A DNA stretch of 25,591 bases, taken from positions 1-25,591 of the forward strand of contig UQSP01000029.1 in the NCBI GenBank assembly GCA_900543755.1. Reading direction: 5' to 3'. A model generated the notes under the pieces. The model did not search any database. It had not been told where the DNA came from and worked only from the letters and a program-made list of their open reading frames with translations. The stretch is from an uncultured Eubacteriales bacterium (lineage in GTDB: Bacteria; Bacillota; Clostridia; Christensenellales; Pumilibacteraceae). Both the position numbers and the translations under genes were made by a program. This document shows positions 1-8,139 of the stretch, one piece after another; positions within the stretch are counted from its first letter, which is position 1, and every line of letters begins with the position of its first letter.

Positions 1-48
1 CGAGATCTGCGCATGTCTCGTGGGCTCGGAGATGTGTATAAGAGACAG
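1..48. other. Residual Nextera i7-side sequencing adapter
   Basis: This is library sequence, not genome. Bases 1-6 match the end of the Illumina P7 primer, 7-14 are an 8-base index (CTGCGCAT as written), and 15-48 are the Nextera read-2 primer followed by the 19-bp transposon mosaic end. Genomic sequence begins at 49, in the middle of a coding region. Confidence 0.97.
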
Positions 49-1232
49 ATTTTGGCATGCTCATACGTGAGCGCCCCTTGAAAATATGCAATATACGGTT
101 CTTTAATGGGAGCATCGGCACTCATTTCTATTGAAGCGCCTTGAACAAAAGCTCCTGCTGCCATTATCACCTGATGCTTATAACCCGGCATATCCCACGG
201 TTCAGGTAAAACGTGGCTGTCAATCGGAGAATACGTCTGAACGGTTTGACAGAACTTTATCAGCTCCTCTTTTGTGTTAAATTTTATTGAAGTGATGATA
301 TCGTTTTGTCTTTCCCCCGCTTGAGGCAAAGTATCATAATTCAAAGCGGAAAAAACTCGGCTGAAAAGCGCTGAGGCTTTAAGGGCTTGTTCTACCGTAT
401 GCGGCGCCATAAACAGCCCTTGATAAAAATATTGATAACCGTAAGCGTACGACCCCACTTCCATTCCTATGCCCGGAGCGGTCAATCGAAATGCAATTTT
501 TTCGATAAGTTCTTTTTTTCCTGCAATATAACCGCCCGTCGGAGCCAATCCTCCTCCAGGATTTTTTATTAAAGAACCTACTATTATGTCTGCTCCTGCG
601 TTAGTGGGTTCAATTTCGTCGGTAAATTCTCCGTAACAATTATCGACTATCACGGGAATATCGCCTATTTTTTTAACTGCGCAGACAACATTTTTTATTT
701 CCAAAACAGATAATGCTTTTCTCCAATTATACCCTCGCGATCTTTGAATAAATACTGCAGCGGGTTTAAGTTTTGTAACTTTATCCTTTACTTGCTCCAA
801 ATCAATTTCGCCGTTCTCTTTCAGCTCGGTTTTATCAAATTTTATACCGAATTCTTTTAAAGAGCCTATACCGACGCCCGAAACAACGTCAAGCAACGTG
901 TCGTACGGATTGCCCGTAACGCTGTAAAGCGTATCGCCCGGACGCAATATTCCGAAAAGCGCCGTACTGATAGCATGCGTTCCGTTTGCAATCAGCGGAG
1001 AAACTATAGCGCTTTCCGCGCAAAAAACGTCGGCAAAAAGCCTGCAAAGAGTATCTCTGCCCGTATCGTCGTATCCGTAACCGGTTGTGGGCGCAAAATG
1101 TCTTAAAGCTATCTGATTTTTTCTGAAAGCTTCAAGCACCTTGTTTTGGTTATATAACGCAATATTTTCAATATAAGAAAATGTTTCTTTAAGATCTTGT
1201 TCTGCTTGCAAGATAAGTTTATTTAATTCCAT
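49..1232 (-). CDS. Methionine gamma-lyase family / aluminium-resistance-type PLP protein (3' end missing)
   Basis: An open reading frame runs from an ATG at 1232 to the adapter junction without a stop, giving about 394 residues. Family members are slightly over 400, so only a short C-terminal tail is missing. Reading the minus strand gives the start MELNKLILQAEQ, then SPLIANGTHAI, FIQRSRGYNW, VDNCYGEF and finally GSLIKNPGGGLAPTGGYIAG, which carries the lysine expected to bind pyridoxal phosphate. These are hallmarks of the fold-type I PLP family annotated as methionine gamma-lyase family or aluminium resistance protein (YnbB-like). The true substrate of this family is poorly established. The gene starts 9 nt after the miaA stop with no clear ribosome binding site, so it is probably translated from the miaB-mutS-mutL-miaA transcript. 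The same neighbour is common in Clostridia. The family call is firm; lyase activity is inference. Confidence 0.9.
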
Positions 1233-1241
1233 AATAATAAC

Positions 1242-2153
1242 TCAATCAATAATAAATTGGTTTATTTCCTCAAAAGCTTTTTCAAAATCAGATGGTTTTA
1301 TCCATGATTTTTCGGCTTTCATACCTTTAAAAAAAGTAAGTTGTCTTTTGGCGTAATGCCTTGTCAGTTTTTTAATTTCATCTTTAAGCGCAGTTTCGTC
1401 GGAATATTTTCCCGCATAACATTCATAAATTTGCTTATATCCTATTGCCTGCATGCTTTGGCAATTTTCATAGCGTCGCAAATTTTCGGCCTCAGCCATC
1501 AATCCGTCTGCAAACATTTTATCTACTCTATCGTTTATTTTTTTATAAAGCTCCGTTCTGTCGCAATCGATTATAAAGAATTTATAGTCATATTCACATT
1601 CGTTTTCACAAGCGGACTCCGACTTCTTTTTGCCGGTAACTTCATAAATCTCCAAAGCTCTTATAATCCGCTTAATGTCGTTGACACTTATTTTTTCCGC
1701 GGACAATTTATCTATTTCTTTTAATTTCTCATAAACATAAAGATTTCCGTATTGAGAAGCTAAATTTTTCCACTTATTTCTTACTTCTTCAGATCGTTCA
1801 GCATCGGAAAAATTTAAACCGTTAATTATTGCGTTAATATATAAACCCGTACCGCCGGCAATTACAGGTAACTTTCCTCGAGATAAAATTTCTTGTATTT
1901 GTTCTTTTGCTGTTTGTAGGTATAAACCTACGGAGTAATTTTCATTCGGCTGCACAATGTCAATCATGTGATGCGCAATTCCGTTCTTCTCCGATTCGGT
2001 AATTTTACCCGTCCCTATATCCATATAACGATAAATCTGCATGGAATCGGCACTTATAACTTCACCGTTAAAGCGTAAAGCACATTGAACGGCAAACGCG
2101 GATTTTCCTGACGCTGTCGGCCCTCCTATAATGACGATTTTAGGTTTTTTCAT
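1242..2153 (-). CDS. miaA: tRNA dimethylallyltransferase MiaA
   Basis: This enzyme transfers a dimethylallyl group from DMAPP to N6 of A37 in tRNAs that read UNN codons, making i6A, the substrate of MiaB encoded upstream. The protein opens with a P-loop, IGGPTASGKSA, followed by DSMQIYRYMDIGTGK, which fits the substrate-binding segment. GGTGLYINAI, IGYKQ and a C-terminal YAKRQLTFFKG complete the family pattern. I chose the ATG at 2153 (304 residues) because it overlaps the mutL stop as ATGA and places the P-loop at the N-terminus. An in-frame extension to 2171 is possible but adds only a few residues lying inside mutL. No ribosome binding site is evident, so translation is probably coupled to mutL termination. 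Its length is normal for the family. Confidence 0.96.
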   Translation of the reverse strand: MKKPKIVIIGGPTASGKSAFAVQCALRFNGEVISADSMQIYRYMDIGTGKITESEKNGIAHHMIDIVQPNENYSVGLYLQTAKEQIQEILSRGKLPVIAGGTGLYINAIINGLNFSDAERSEEVRNKWKNLASQYGNLYVYEKLKEIDKLSAEKISVNDIKRIIRALEIYEVTGKKKSESACENECEYDYKFFIIDCDRTELYKKINDRVDKMFADGLMAEAENLRRYENCQSMQAIGYKQIYECYAGKYSDETALKDEIKKLTRHYAKRQLTFFKGMKAEKSWIKPSDFEKAFEEINQFIID

Positions 2154-4117
2154 ACTATGCGCTTGAACCATTTTTCTATTTCGTACCTGGTAAGTTTAAT
2201 CATAATCGGGCGCCCGTGCGGACAAAAAAGTTCTCTTGTTTCATTACTCATTTGTTTAACGAGAGACTTTATTTCAGCGTCAGACAAGTCGTCCTCGCCT
2301 TTTGTTGCCGCTTTACATGCGGATTGCATTAATTTTTCCTTTAAAACGTCGGGCAACAAAGGCACGTTATCGGAAAAGTTTTCTTTAAGAAAATCCGAAA
2401 TAAAGTTTTGAGCATTTAATCCGCTACAACACAAAGGCAGTGATTTTAAGTAATATTTATTGATTTTATTGCCGTCTTTAACGATTTCAAAGCCTGCTTT
2501 TTTTAACATTTCCGCATTTTCATCCAACAACTCGCTTTCCCTTTCCGATACGGTAAACGAATAAGGAATAAGCATATTTTGAACCGACACCTTGCCCATA
2601 TCGAACTGCACAATTAATCTGTCGTACAATAACTTTTCATGCGCGGCGTGCTGATCGATAAGATATAGGCTGTCGCCTTGCTCGACCATTATATAGGTAT
2701 TGAAAAGTTTGCCTGCAATTTTAGTGTTTTCTCCGATATTAAAATGAATCTGTTCGCCGTAAGATTTGTCTTTTAAAGTAAAAAACGCATCGCTTAAAGT
2801 AGGCTCGCTAAGTTTTTCAGTATTTCTTTCCGTAAAGCGCGAAATTATCCTTACGGAAGAAGTTTCGCCAAGTGATTCGCTTGTGATTCTGGTTGGGTTT
2901 TGGGTAGAAGAAAATTCTTTTTTTTCAGAAAAACGGATACCGTTATCGTCTTTATTCTTTTCGGGCAAAATTTCATTAACGATTTCTGCTGAAACATTTT
3001 CCTTCTGTGTTAAAGATATATCATTTTCTGATTTAAAAACATGAGAAGTAAAAATATCGTCATCGCGGTTTAACCGATCATTTTTCGTATCAGTTAAATT
3101 AAAAACGCCTTCGATTTCTTTGGGTACCGAAACAGCCTCTATAACCTGTTGTTTGACAGCGTCAGATACAAGCTTTTTTATTATTGCCGGCACTGCAAAT
3201 TTAACTTCCATTTTATTCGGATGTACATTTACATCGACAAAATCATACGGTAAGTCCAAATACAAAACATAAGTCGGATACTGACGGGTCATAAGGTATT
3301 TTTGATAACAACCGTAAACAGTATAAGAAATATCGTCGTTTAAAACGTATCTTCCGTTGACAATCAGCGTCTGAAAAGCTTTGGAATGTTTGCTGAACGA
3401 AGGTTTATTGACAAAGCCTTGAAGTACTATGTCTGACATAGTACTATGTATTTCTATCATATTTGACAGATAATCGCGACCGTAAACCGTTTCAATAGCG
3501 CTTTTTGCCCCTTCTCCCAAAGAATTAAAAACAATTTTGTCGTTAACAGTATACTTAAATGAAACTTTATTATTTGCAAGAATAAATCTTGAAATAAGAT
3601 TTGTTATCGCATTTTCTTCCGTAAGTTCTTTCGAGAGAAACTTTTTACGCGCGGGAATGCGTTCAAACAGGTTTTCCACGGTTACGCTTGTGCCTAAAGG
3701 CGCGCCCATTTCCCCGAAATCAAGTTCGTTTCCGTTATCAACGACATACCTCGTTCCGAAATCGTCCCCGTTTCTCCTTGTCACGACGGTAACCTTTGAT
3801 ACGGACGCGATACTGGGTAAAGCCTCACCCCTGAAACCCAGTGTGGAAATTTTATCAAGATCTTCAACGCATTTTATTTTGCTTGTCGCATGCGGTAAAA
3901 ATGCGGTTTTAAGGTCGTCTTTAGCTATTCCCCTGCCGTTATCGGATACTCGAATATATTTGATGCCTCCGCCCTTGACGGTGGCCGAAATCGACGTGGC
4001 GCCTGCATCTATGCTGTTTTCCACAAGTTCTTTAACGACGGAACACGGCCTGTCTACGACTTCGCCTGCCGCAATTCGATTAAAAACCGATTTGTCAAGC
4101 ACGTTAATTTCTGTCAT
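2150..4117 (-). CDS. mutL: DNA mismatch repair endonuclease MutL
   Basis: MutL couples mismatch recognition by MutS to strand incision. The N-terminal GHKL ATPase shows RIAAGEVVDRP, ELVENSIDAGA (E33/N34), SDNGRGI, HATSK and LGFRGEALPSIASV. A variable linker of about 130 residues follows. The C-terminal dimerisation domain carries the nuclease motif at D488, read as DQHAAHEKLLYD, plus an ACK motif and CPHGRP. No MutH is needed in organisms with this type of MutL. QNMLIP, shortly after the nuclease motif, matches the position of the beta-clamp-binding motif in Bacillus MutL. The last residue of DQHA(x2)E(x4)E is Asp499 instead of Glu. The ATG at 4117 was chosen because AAGGAG lies 10 nt upstream (4128..4133) and MTEINVLD is the family-typical N-terminus; it overlaps the mutS end by 14 nt. 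Length (655) is normal. The gene also contains a copy of a dispersed palindromic repeat. Confidence 0.97.
   Translation of the reverse strand: MTEINVLDKSVFNRIAAGEVVDRPCSVVKELVENSIDAGATSISATVKGGGIKYIRVSDNGRGIAKDDLKTAFLPHATSKIKCVEDLDKISTLGFRGEALPSIASVSKVTVVTRRNGDDFGTRYVVDNGNELDFGEMGAPLGTSVTVENLFERIPARKKFLSKELTEENAITNLISRFILANNKVSFKYTVNDKIVFNSLGEGAKSAIETVYGRDYLSNMIEIHSTMSDIVLQGFVNKPSFSKHSKAFQTLIVNGRYVLNDDISYTVYGCYQKYLMTRQYPTYVLYLDLPYDFVDVNVHPNKMEVKFAVPAIIKKLVSDAVKQQVIEAVSVPKEIEGVFNLTDTKNDRLNRDDDIFTSHVFKSENDISLTQKENVSAEIVNEILPEKNKDDNGIRFSEKKEFSSTQNPTRITSESLGETSSVRIISRFTERNTEKLSEPTLSDAFFTLKDKSYGEQIHFNIGENTKIAGKLFNTYIMVEQGDSLYLIDQHAAHEKLLYDRLIVQFDMGKVSVQNMLIPYSFTVSERESELLDENAEMLKKAGFEIVKDGNKINKYYLKSLPLCCSGLNAQNFISDFLKENFSDNVPLLPDVLKEKLMQSACKAATKGEDDLSDAEIKSLVKQMSNETRELFCPHGRPIMIKLTRYEIEKWFKRIV
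3424..3448 (-). repeat. Dispersed palindromic repeat, copy 1 (inside mutL)
   Basis: The plus strand reads tatgtctgacatagtactatg at 3428..3448. Positions 3423..3445 form a perfect inverted repeat with 11-bp arms around one central T, and 3437..3448 is a perfect 12-bp palindrome (catagtactatg). Copy 3, in the U32 gene, matches the 21-bp core at 20 of 21 positions. On the coding strand it encodes HSTMSDIV. Confidence 0.6.
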
Positions 4118-6692
4118 TTTCAAGCTTCTCCTTAATATCATAGAGAATATCGAAAGCCTTACGAGGCGTAAGGTCATCCATGTTTATTTCTTTAAGAATC
4201 GAAATCATTTCAGAGTTTGAGTTGTCCGAGAATATGGAAAGCTGATAATTGTTGTTTTCCTTTTCTTTTCTCGCTATATCCGAACTTTCCAATTTTTTCA
4301 ACAGTTCCCGGGCTTTTTTAAGTACGCTTTCAGGCAACCCTGCAAGCCCCGCAACTTCAATTCCGAAACTTTTGTTTGCGCTTCCTCTTAATAATCTTCT
4401 GGTAAAAATTATATTTCCGTGGAATTCGCGAACAGTCATTTTATAATTTTTGAGCCCCTCGTACACACCTTCAAGCTCGGTAAGTTCATGATAATGCGTG
4501 GAAAAAAGCGTTTTGGCTTTTAAGTGTGAGGTTATATAGTCTATAATAGCCCAAGCAATACTCAGCCCGTCAAAAGTCGCCGTTCCCCTGCCGATTTCAT
4601 CCAGAAGCAAAAGGCTTTGGTCCGTTGCGTTTTCCAGAATGTTTGCAACCTCTGACATTTCAACCATGAAAGTACTTCTTCCCGTACTCAAGTCGTCACT
4701 TGCACCCACCCTGGTAAAAATTTTATCCACGGGACAAATTTCGGCGGATTTTGCAGGAACAAAACACCCCATATGCGCCATTATAACGATTATGGCGACT
4801 TGTCGCATGTAAATGCTTTTTCCCGCCATATTCGGTCCAGTTATAAGCATTGTCCTGTTTTCGTCAGCATCGAGATAAGTGTCGTTGGGCACAAAACTTT
4901 CCGAACTTAGTAGTTTTTCCACTACGCAATGGCGCCCCTCGGAAATCTTTATTTCTTTTATATCGCCGCTTATTTTCGGCTTTACGTAACCCGTATAACC
5001 CGCAACTTCCGCATGCGAAACCAAACAATCGAGATAAGCTACGCGTTTAGCCCCCTCAAGAATGTTTTCGACATATTCGTTTATTTTTGCGACTATTTTT
5101 TCAAACAGATACGCCTCGCGCGCTTTGGCATATTCCTCCGCGTTTAGTATTTTGGACTCAAGGTCTTTAAGTTCTTCGGTAACAAAACGTTCGCCGTTGG
5201 TAAGAGTCTGACGCCTTATGTATCTGTAAGGGACTTGGTTAAGCTGCGATTTAGATACTTCTATGTAATACCCGAATACCCTGTTGTATGATATTTTAAG
5301 ATTTTTTATTCCCGTAGAAAGCCTTTCGTTTTCCTCGATTTTTTTAAGCAGACTTTTAGAATTGGTATGAATATTCCGGTATTCGTCAAGCTCTTTATCG
5401 AATCCGTCGGCAATTACGCCGCCGTCACGCACAAGCGAAGAAGGCGAAGGCTCGATAGCGCTGATCAACAAATCGGACAATTCGGAAAAATCCGCTATTT
5501 CCTCTGCAAGCCTTTTTATTAAAGGTTCCTTTACGTCAGCCGAACAAATCGATACAACGTTTTTCAATGCGACCAACGAATCCCCAAGACACCTGCAGTC
5601 TTTCGGTGAAATATTTCCGTAAGACGCCCTTCCCGCTATTCTCTCTATATCGCGGATAAGCGCAAGATTATCTTTCATCGAAAGGGCTATATCGGGGTTG
5701 TTTTTGAGGTATTCCACAGCGTCCAGCCTTGCGTTGATTTCATTCATGGAGCGACAAGGCTTTTCAATCCATTGCCGCATCAAACGCGCGCCCATTCCGG
5801 TGACGGTGTGATTCAGAAACCAATATAACGACCCCCTGTTTTTGTTTTCGCCGTATAACGAAACAAGTTCCAGAGTTTTTCTCGCGCTGGCATCGATGCC
5901 CATAAAATCTTCCGATTTTTCCAGAACGGAACGAGAAATATGTTTTAATGTGCGCTTCTGAGTGCGTTTAAGATACTCAAGCAAAGCACCGGACGAACAA
6001 ACGCAAAGTTTCTTATCGGAAAGAGTTTTCCAGTCCTTGAGATTTTCTTTAACGCATTCAAAAGCGTTTTCATAAGCAAAAGCACTTTCGTCAAAGGCGG
6101 AAAAAGGACAAACTCCGCCGAATTTTACAATCGAAAGTTCGGTTGAACGTGCAAACATTTCTCCGTTGCAGATAATTTCGGAAGGCGCAACCCTTGCAAG
6201 CAATTCGTTGAGGTTTAAAGCGACCTGAGCGTCAATTTGGACATGATTGAACTCACCCGTCGAAATATCCACCCACGATACTCCGGCAGCCCCTTCACTG
6301 TAATATATCGACATAAGATAATTGTTGACGTTATCCACCAGCATTTCACTGTCGATTTTAGTACCGGGAGTAACTTCGCGGATAATTTTGCGCTCCACTA
6401 TACCCTTCTGATCGCCGGGTTTTGTAGTTTGCTCGCAAATTGCAACCTTATATCCCTTTTCCAATAATTTTGCGATATAACTTTCAACGGCATGAAAAGG
6501 CACGCCGCACATGGGCGCACGCTCGGTAAGCCCGCAATCCCTACCCGTAAGAGTAAGTTCAAGCTCCCGACTGGCAACGATAGCATCGTCGAAAAACATC
6601 TCATAAAAATCGCCCAGCCTGTAAAAAACCAAAGTGTCTTTATACTGCTCTTTGATTTTCATGTATTGCTGCATCATTGGTGATAAAGCCAT
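4104..6692 (-). CDS. mutS: DNA mismatch recognition ATPase MutS
   Basis: MutS finds mismatches and small loops and recruits MutL. The mismatch-intercalating motif is F29-Y-E31 within RLGDFYEMF. The connector, lever and clamp domains follow, and the C-terminal ABC-type ATPase has Walker A GPNMAGKS at G619-S626, Walker B LLLLDEIGRGTATFDG and the STHYHEL H-loop. At 862 residues it is a full-length MutS1. The ATG at 6692 overlaps the miaB stop by one base (TGATG) and has a purine-rich AGGGGGAG about 12 nt upstream. It forms one operon with miaB, mutL and miaA, so the repair pair should be made in proportion. The conserved motifs rule out the MutS2 subfamily; the mutS2 paralogue sits separately at 13.2-15.6 kb. 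Confidence 0.98.
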   Translation of the reverse strand: MALSPMMQQYMKIKEQYKDTLVFYRLGDFYEMFFDDAIVASRELELTLTGRDCGLTERAPMCGVPFHAVESYIAKLLEKGYKVAICEQTTKPGDQKGIVERKIIREVTPGTKIDSEMLVDNVNNYLMSIYYSEGAAGVSWVDISTGEFNHVQIDAQVALNLNELLARVAPSEIICNGEMFARSTELSIVKFGGVCPFSAFDESAFAYENAFECVKENLKDWKTLSDKKLCVCSSGALLEYLKRTQKRTLKHISRSVLEKSEDFMGIDASARKTLELVSLYGENKNRGSLYWFLNHTVTGMGARLMRQWIEKPCRSMNEINARLDAVEYLKNNPDIALSMKDNLALIRDIERIAGRASYGNISPKDCRCLGDSLVALKNVVSICSADVKEPLIKRLAEEIADFSELSDLLISAIEPSPSSLVRDGGVIADGFDKELDEYRNIHTNSKSLLKKIEENERLSTGIKNLKISYNRVFGYYIEVSKSQLNQVPYRYIRRQTLTNGERFVTEELKDLESKILNAEEYAKAREAYLFEKIVAKINEYVENILEGAKRVAYLDCLVSHAEVAGYTGYVKPKISGDIKEIKISEGRHCVVEKLLSSESFVPNDTYLDADENRTMLITGPNMAGKSIYMRQVAIIVIMAHMGCFVPAKSAEICPVDKIFTRVGASDDLSTGRSTFMVEMSEVANILENATDQSLLLLDEIGRGTATFDGLSIAWAIIDYITSHLKAKTLFSTHYHELTELEGVYEGLKNYKMTVREFHGNIIFTRRLLRGSANKSFGIEVAGLAGLPESVLKKARELLKKLESSDIARKEKENNNYQLSIFSDNSNSEMISILKEINMDDLTPRKAFDILYDIKEKLENDRN

Positions 6693-7999
6693 CAGTCCAC
6701 AAGCTCCCCCTTAAGCTGATTGTTCTTTGTTCCCGTAATTTTCACACGCACAAACTGTCCCGACACATCTGACACCGAACGGAAGGAAATTGCTTTTTCG
6801 CACGATGATTTACCTTTAGCTTTACCATCTTTCCACTCGTCGCACAAAACCTCATAAGTTTTTCCCACGCAATTAAGCGCCTCGCGATTCCCGATATCGA
6901 ACTGCAGGTCTATCAGTCTTTTTATCCTGTCTTTTTTTACGGACAAGTCGACTTGCTCCATTTTATCGGCAGGAGTACCCGACCTTCTGGAATAAATAAA
7001 AGTGAACAGATTGTTATATCCGACCGTTTTAACGACTTTTTCCGTTTCCAGAAAATCTTCTTCGGTTTCGGTGGGAAAGCCCACCATAATATCACTTGAC
7101 AAGCCGACGTGAGGAATATATTTTCTGATCATGTCTATCTTGTCGAGATAGTCTTTTTGCGTATACTTCCTGTTCATGAGGCTTAAAATGCGGTCGCTGC
7201 CCGCCTGCACGGGAAGATGAATATAATCCGCAAGCTTGTCCGAAGAAGCGATTACTTTAACGACGTCCTCGGATAAATCTTTGGGGTGCGAAGTCATAAA
7301 GCGTATCTTATATTTACCGTCAAAAACGGAAAGTTTTTCCAACAGACGCGCAAAATTTATTTCACCGTCAAGGTCGTTGCCGTAAGAATTGACGTTTTGA
7401 CCAAGAAGAGTTATTTCTTTATACCCTTCGTCCAATAACCTTTTTACGTCGTCGCAGATTTTATCCGCGTTACGGCTGCGTTCCCGTCCGCGCACATACG
7501 GAACAATGCAATACGAACAAAAATTATTGCAGCCGTACATTATGTTAACCCAAGCATTGACGCCGCTGGTCCTGTATACGGGCACGTCTTCCACAATGCC
7601 CTCTTCTTTTTCCCAGATTTCGCTTATGTATTTTTTCTGTTGAAGTTCGTCGAGATATTCGCCGAATTTATGAAGATTATGCGTGCCGAATATTATATTA
7701 ATGAAAGGACATCTTTTTTTAAGCGCTTTTTCCGCGCCGGGTTTCTGGGCCATACAACCGCACACCGTAACTTTAAGTCCGGGCTTGGTTTCAAGCAATT
7801 TTTTGACTATTCCCAGATTTCCAAGCACTCGTTGCTCGGCGGTTTCGCGGATACAACAGGTATTAAAAACAACTATATCGGCATCATTCAAAGATTCCGC
7901 CTCCGTATACCCGCGCGAACGCAGTATTCCCGCAAGTTTTTCCGATTCGTGAACGTTCATCTGACAGCCGTAAGTATTTATAAAATATTTCCCTTGCAT
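6692..7999 (-). CDS. miaB: tRNA-2-methylthio-N6-dimethylallyladenosine synthase MiaB
   Basis: MiaB is a radical-SAM methylthiotransferase that adds the 2-methylthio group to i6A37, completing the modification begun by MiaA in the same operon. The N-terminal UPF0004 domain starts with INTYGCQMN, whose cysteine helps hold the auxiliary 4Fe-4S cluster. The radical-SAM triad is C157xxxC161xxC164 (GCNNFCSYC), followed by VPYVRGRERSR. IHLPVQAGSD and IMVGFPTETEEDF are typical of the family, and a TRAM RNA-binding domain closes the protein. The ATG at 7999 is preferred over an upstream in-frame start at 8035. GGAGG lies just upstream at 8004..8008, and the resulting 435-residue protein begins with the canonical domain. 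It is the first gene of the operon and diverges from the PBP gene. Confidence 0.97.
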   Translation of the reverse strand: MQGKYFINTYGCQMNVHESEKLAGILRSRGYTEAESLNDADIVVFNTCCIRETAEQRVLGNLGIVKKLLETKPGLKVTVCGCMAQKPGAEKALKKRCPFINIIFGTHNLHKFGEYLDELQQKKYISEIWEKEEGIVEDVPVYRTSGVNAWVNIMYGCNNFCSYCIVPYVRGRERSRNADKICDDVKRLLDEGYKEITLLGQNVNSYGNDLDGEINFARLLEKLSVFDGKYKIRFMTSHPKDLSEDVVKVIASSDKLADYIHLPVQAGSDRILSLMNRKYTQKDYLDKIDMIRKYIPHVGLSSDIMVGFPTETEEDFLETEKVVKTVGYNNLFTFIYSRRSGTPADKMEQVDLSVKKDRIKRLIDLQFDIGNREALNCVGKTYEVLCDEWKDGKAKGKSSCEKAISFRSVSDVSGQFVRVKITGTKNNQLKGELVD

Positions 8000-8015
8000 A
8001 TGGCCTCCGTAGTCA

Positions 8016-8021
8016 ATTATA
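8016..8021 (-). promoter_or_regulatory. Candidate -10 element for the miaB operon
   Basis: The minus strand reads TATAAT, a perfect sigma-A -10, in the short divergent region upstream of miaB. No convincing -35 lies 16-18 bp away, and transcription would start almost at the GGAGG ribosome binding site, leaving a very short leader. This is a weak call based on one hexamer. Confidence 0.3.
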
Positions 8022-8060
8022 TAATATTGCGACAAAAAAGTACAGTAATTCGCCGCGTTT

Positions 8061-8089
8061 TTGCACCCGACAGAATGTAAAATTATATA
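8061..8089 (+). promoter_or_regulatory. Candidate sigma-A promoter for the PBP gene
   Basis: TTGCAC at 8061..8066 and TATATA at 8084..8089 are separated by 17 bp on the plus strand and are the best-spaced pair ahead of the only plus-strand gene. Both hexamers are 4/6 matches. The predicted leader would be about 45 nt. In an AT-rich intergenic stretch this could be chance. Confidence 0.35.
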
Positions 8090-8139
8090 TTTTTAATCTT
8101 TTTGCGGTAAATTCTTTCTTCGTTACAAATACTAATCTC

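Noticed and set aside
572..596. A fourth partial copy of the palindromic repeat (ctattatgtctgctcc) in the methionine gamma-lyase-like gene
   Set aside because: Only the 8-base tatgtctg core matches and no palindrome is formed; GACATA simply encodes Asp-Ile in a conserved part of this family.
49..1232. Apparent large gene-free region at the left end
   Set aside because: It is fully coding on the minus strand; the frame simply has no stop before the adapter, so it does not appear as a closed ORF.
3537..4220. Plus-strand ORF of 227 codons opposite mutL
   Set aside because: Shadow of the strongly conserved mutL ATPase domain; it has no independent support.
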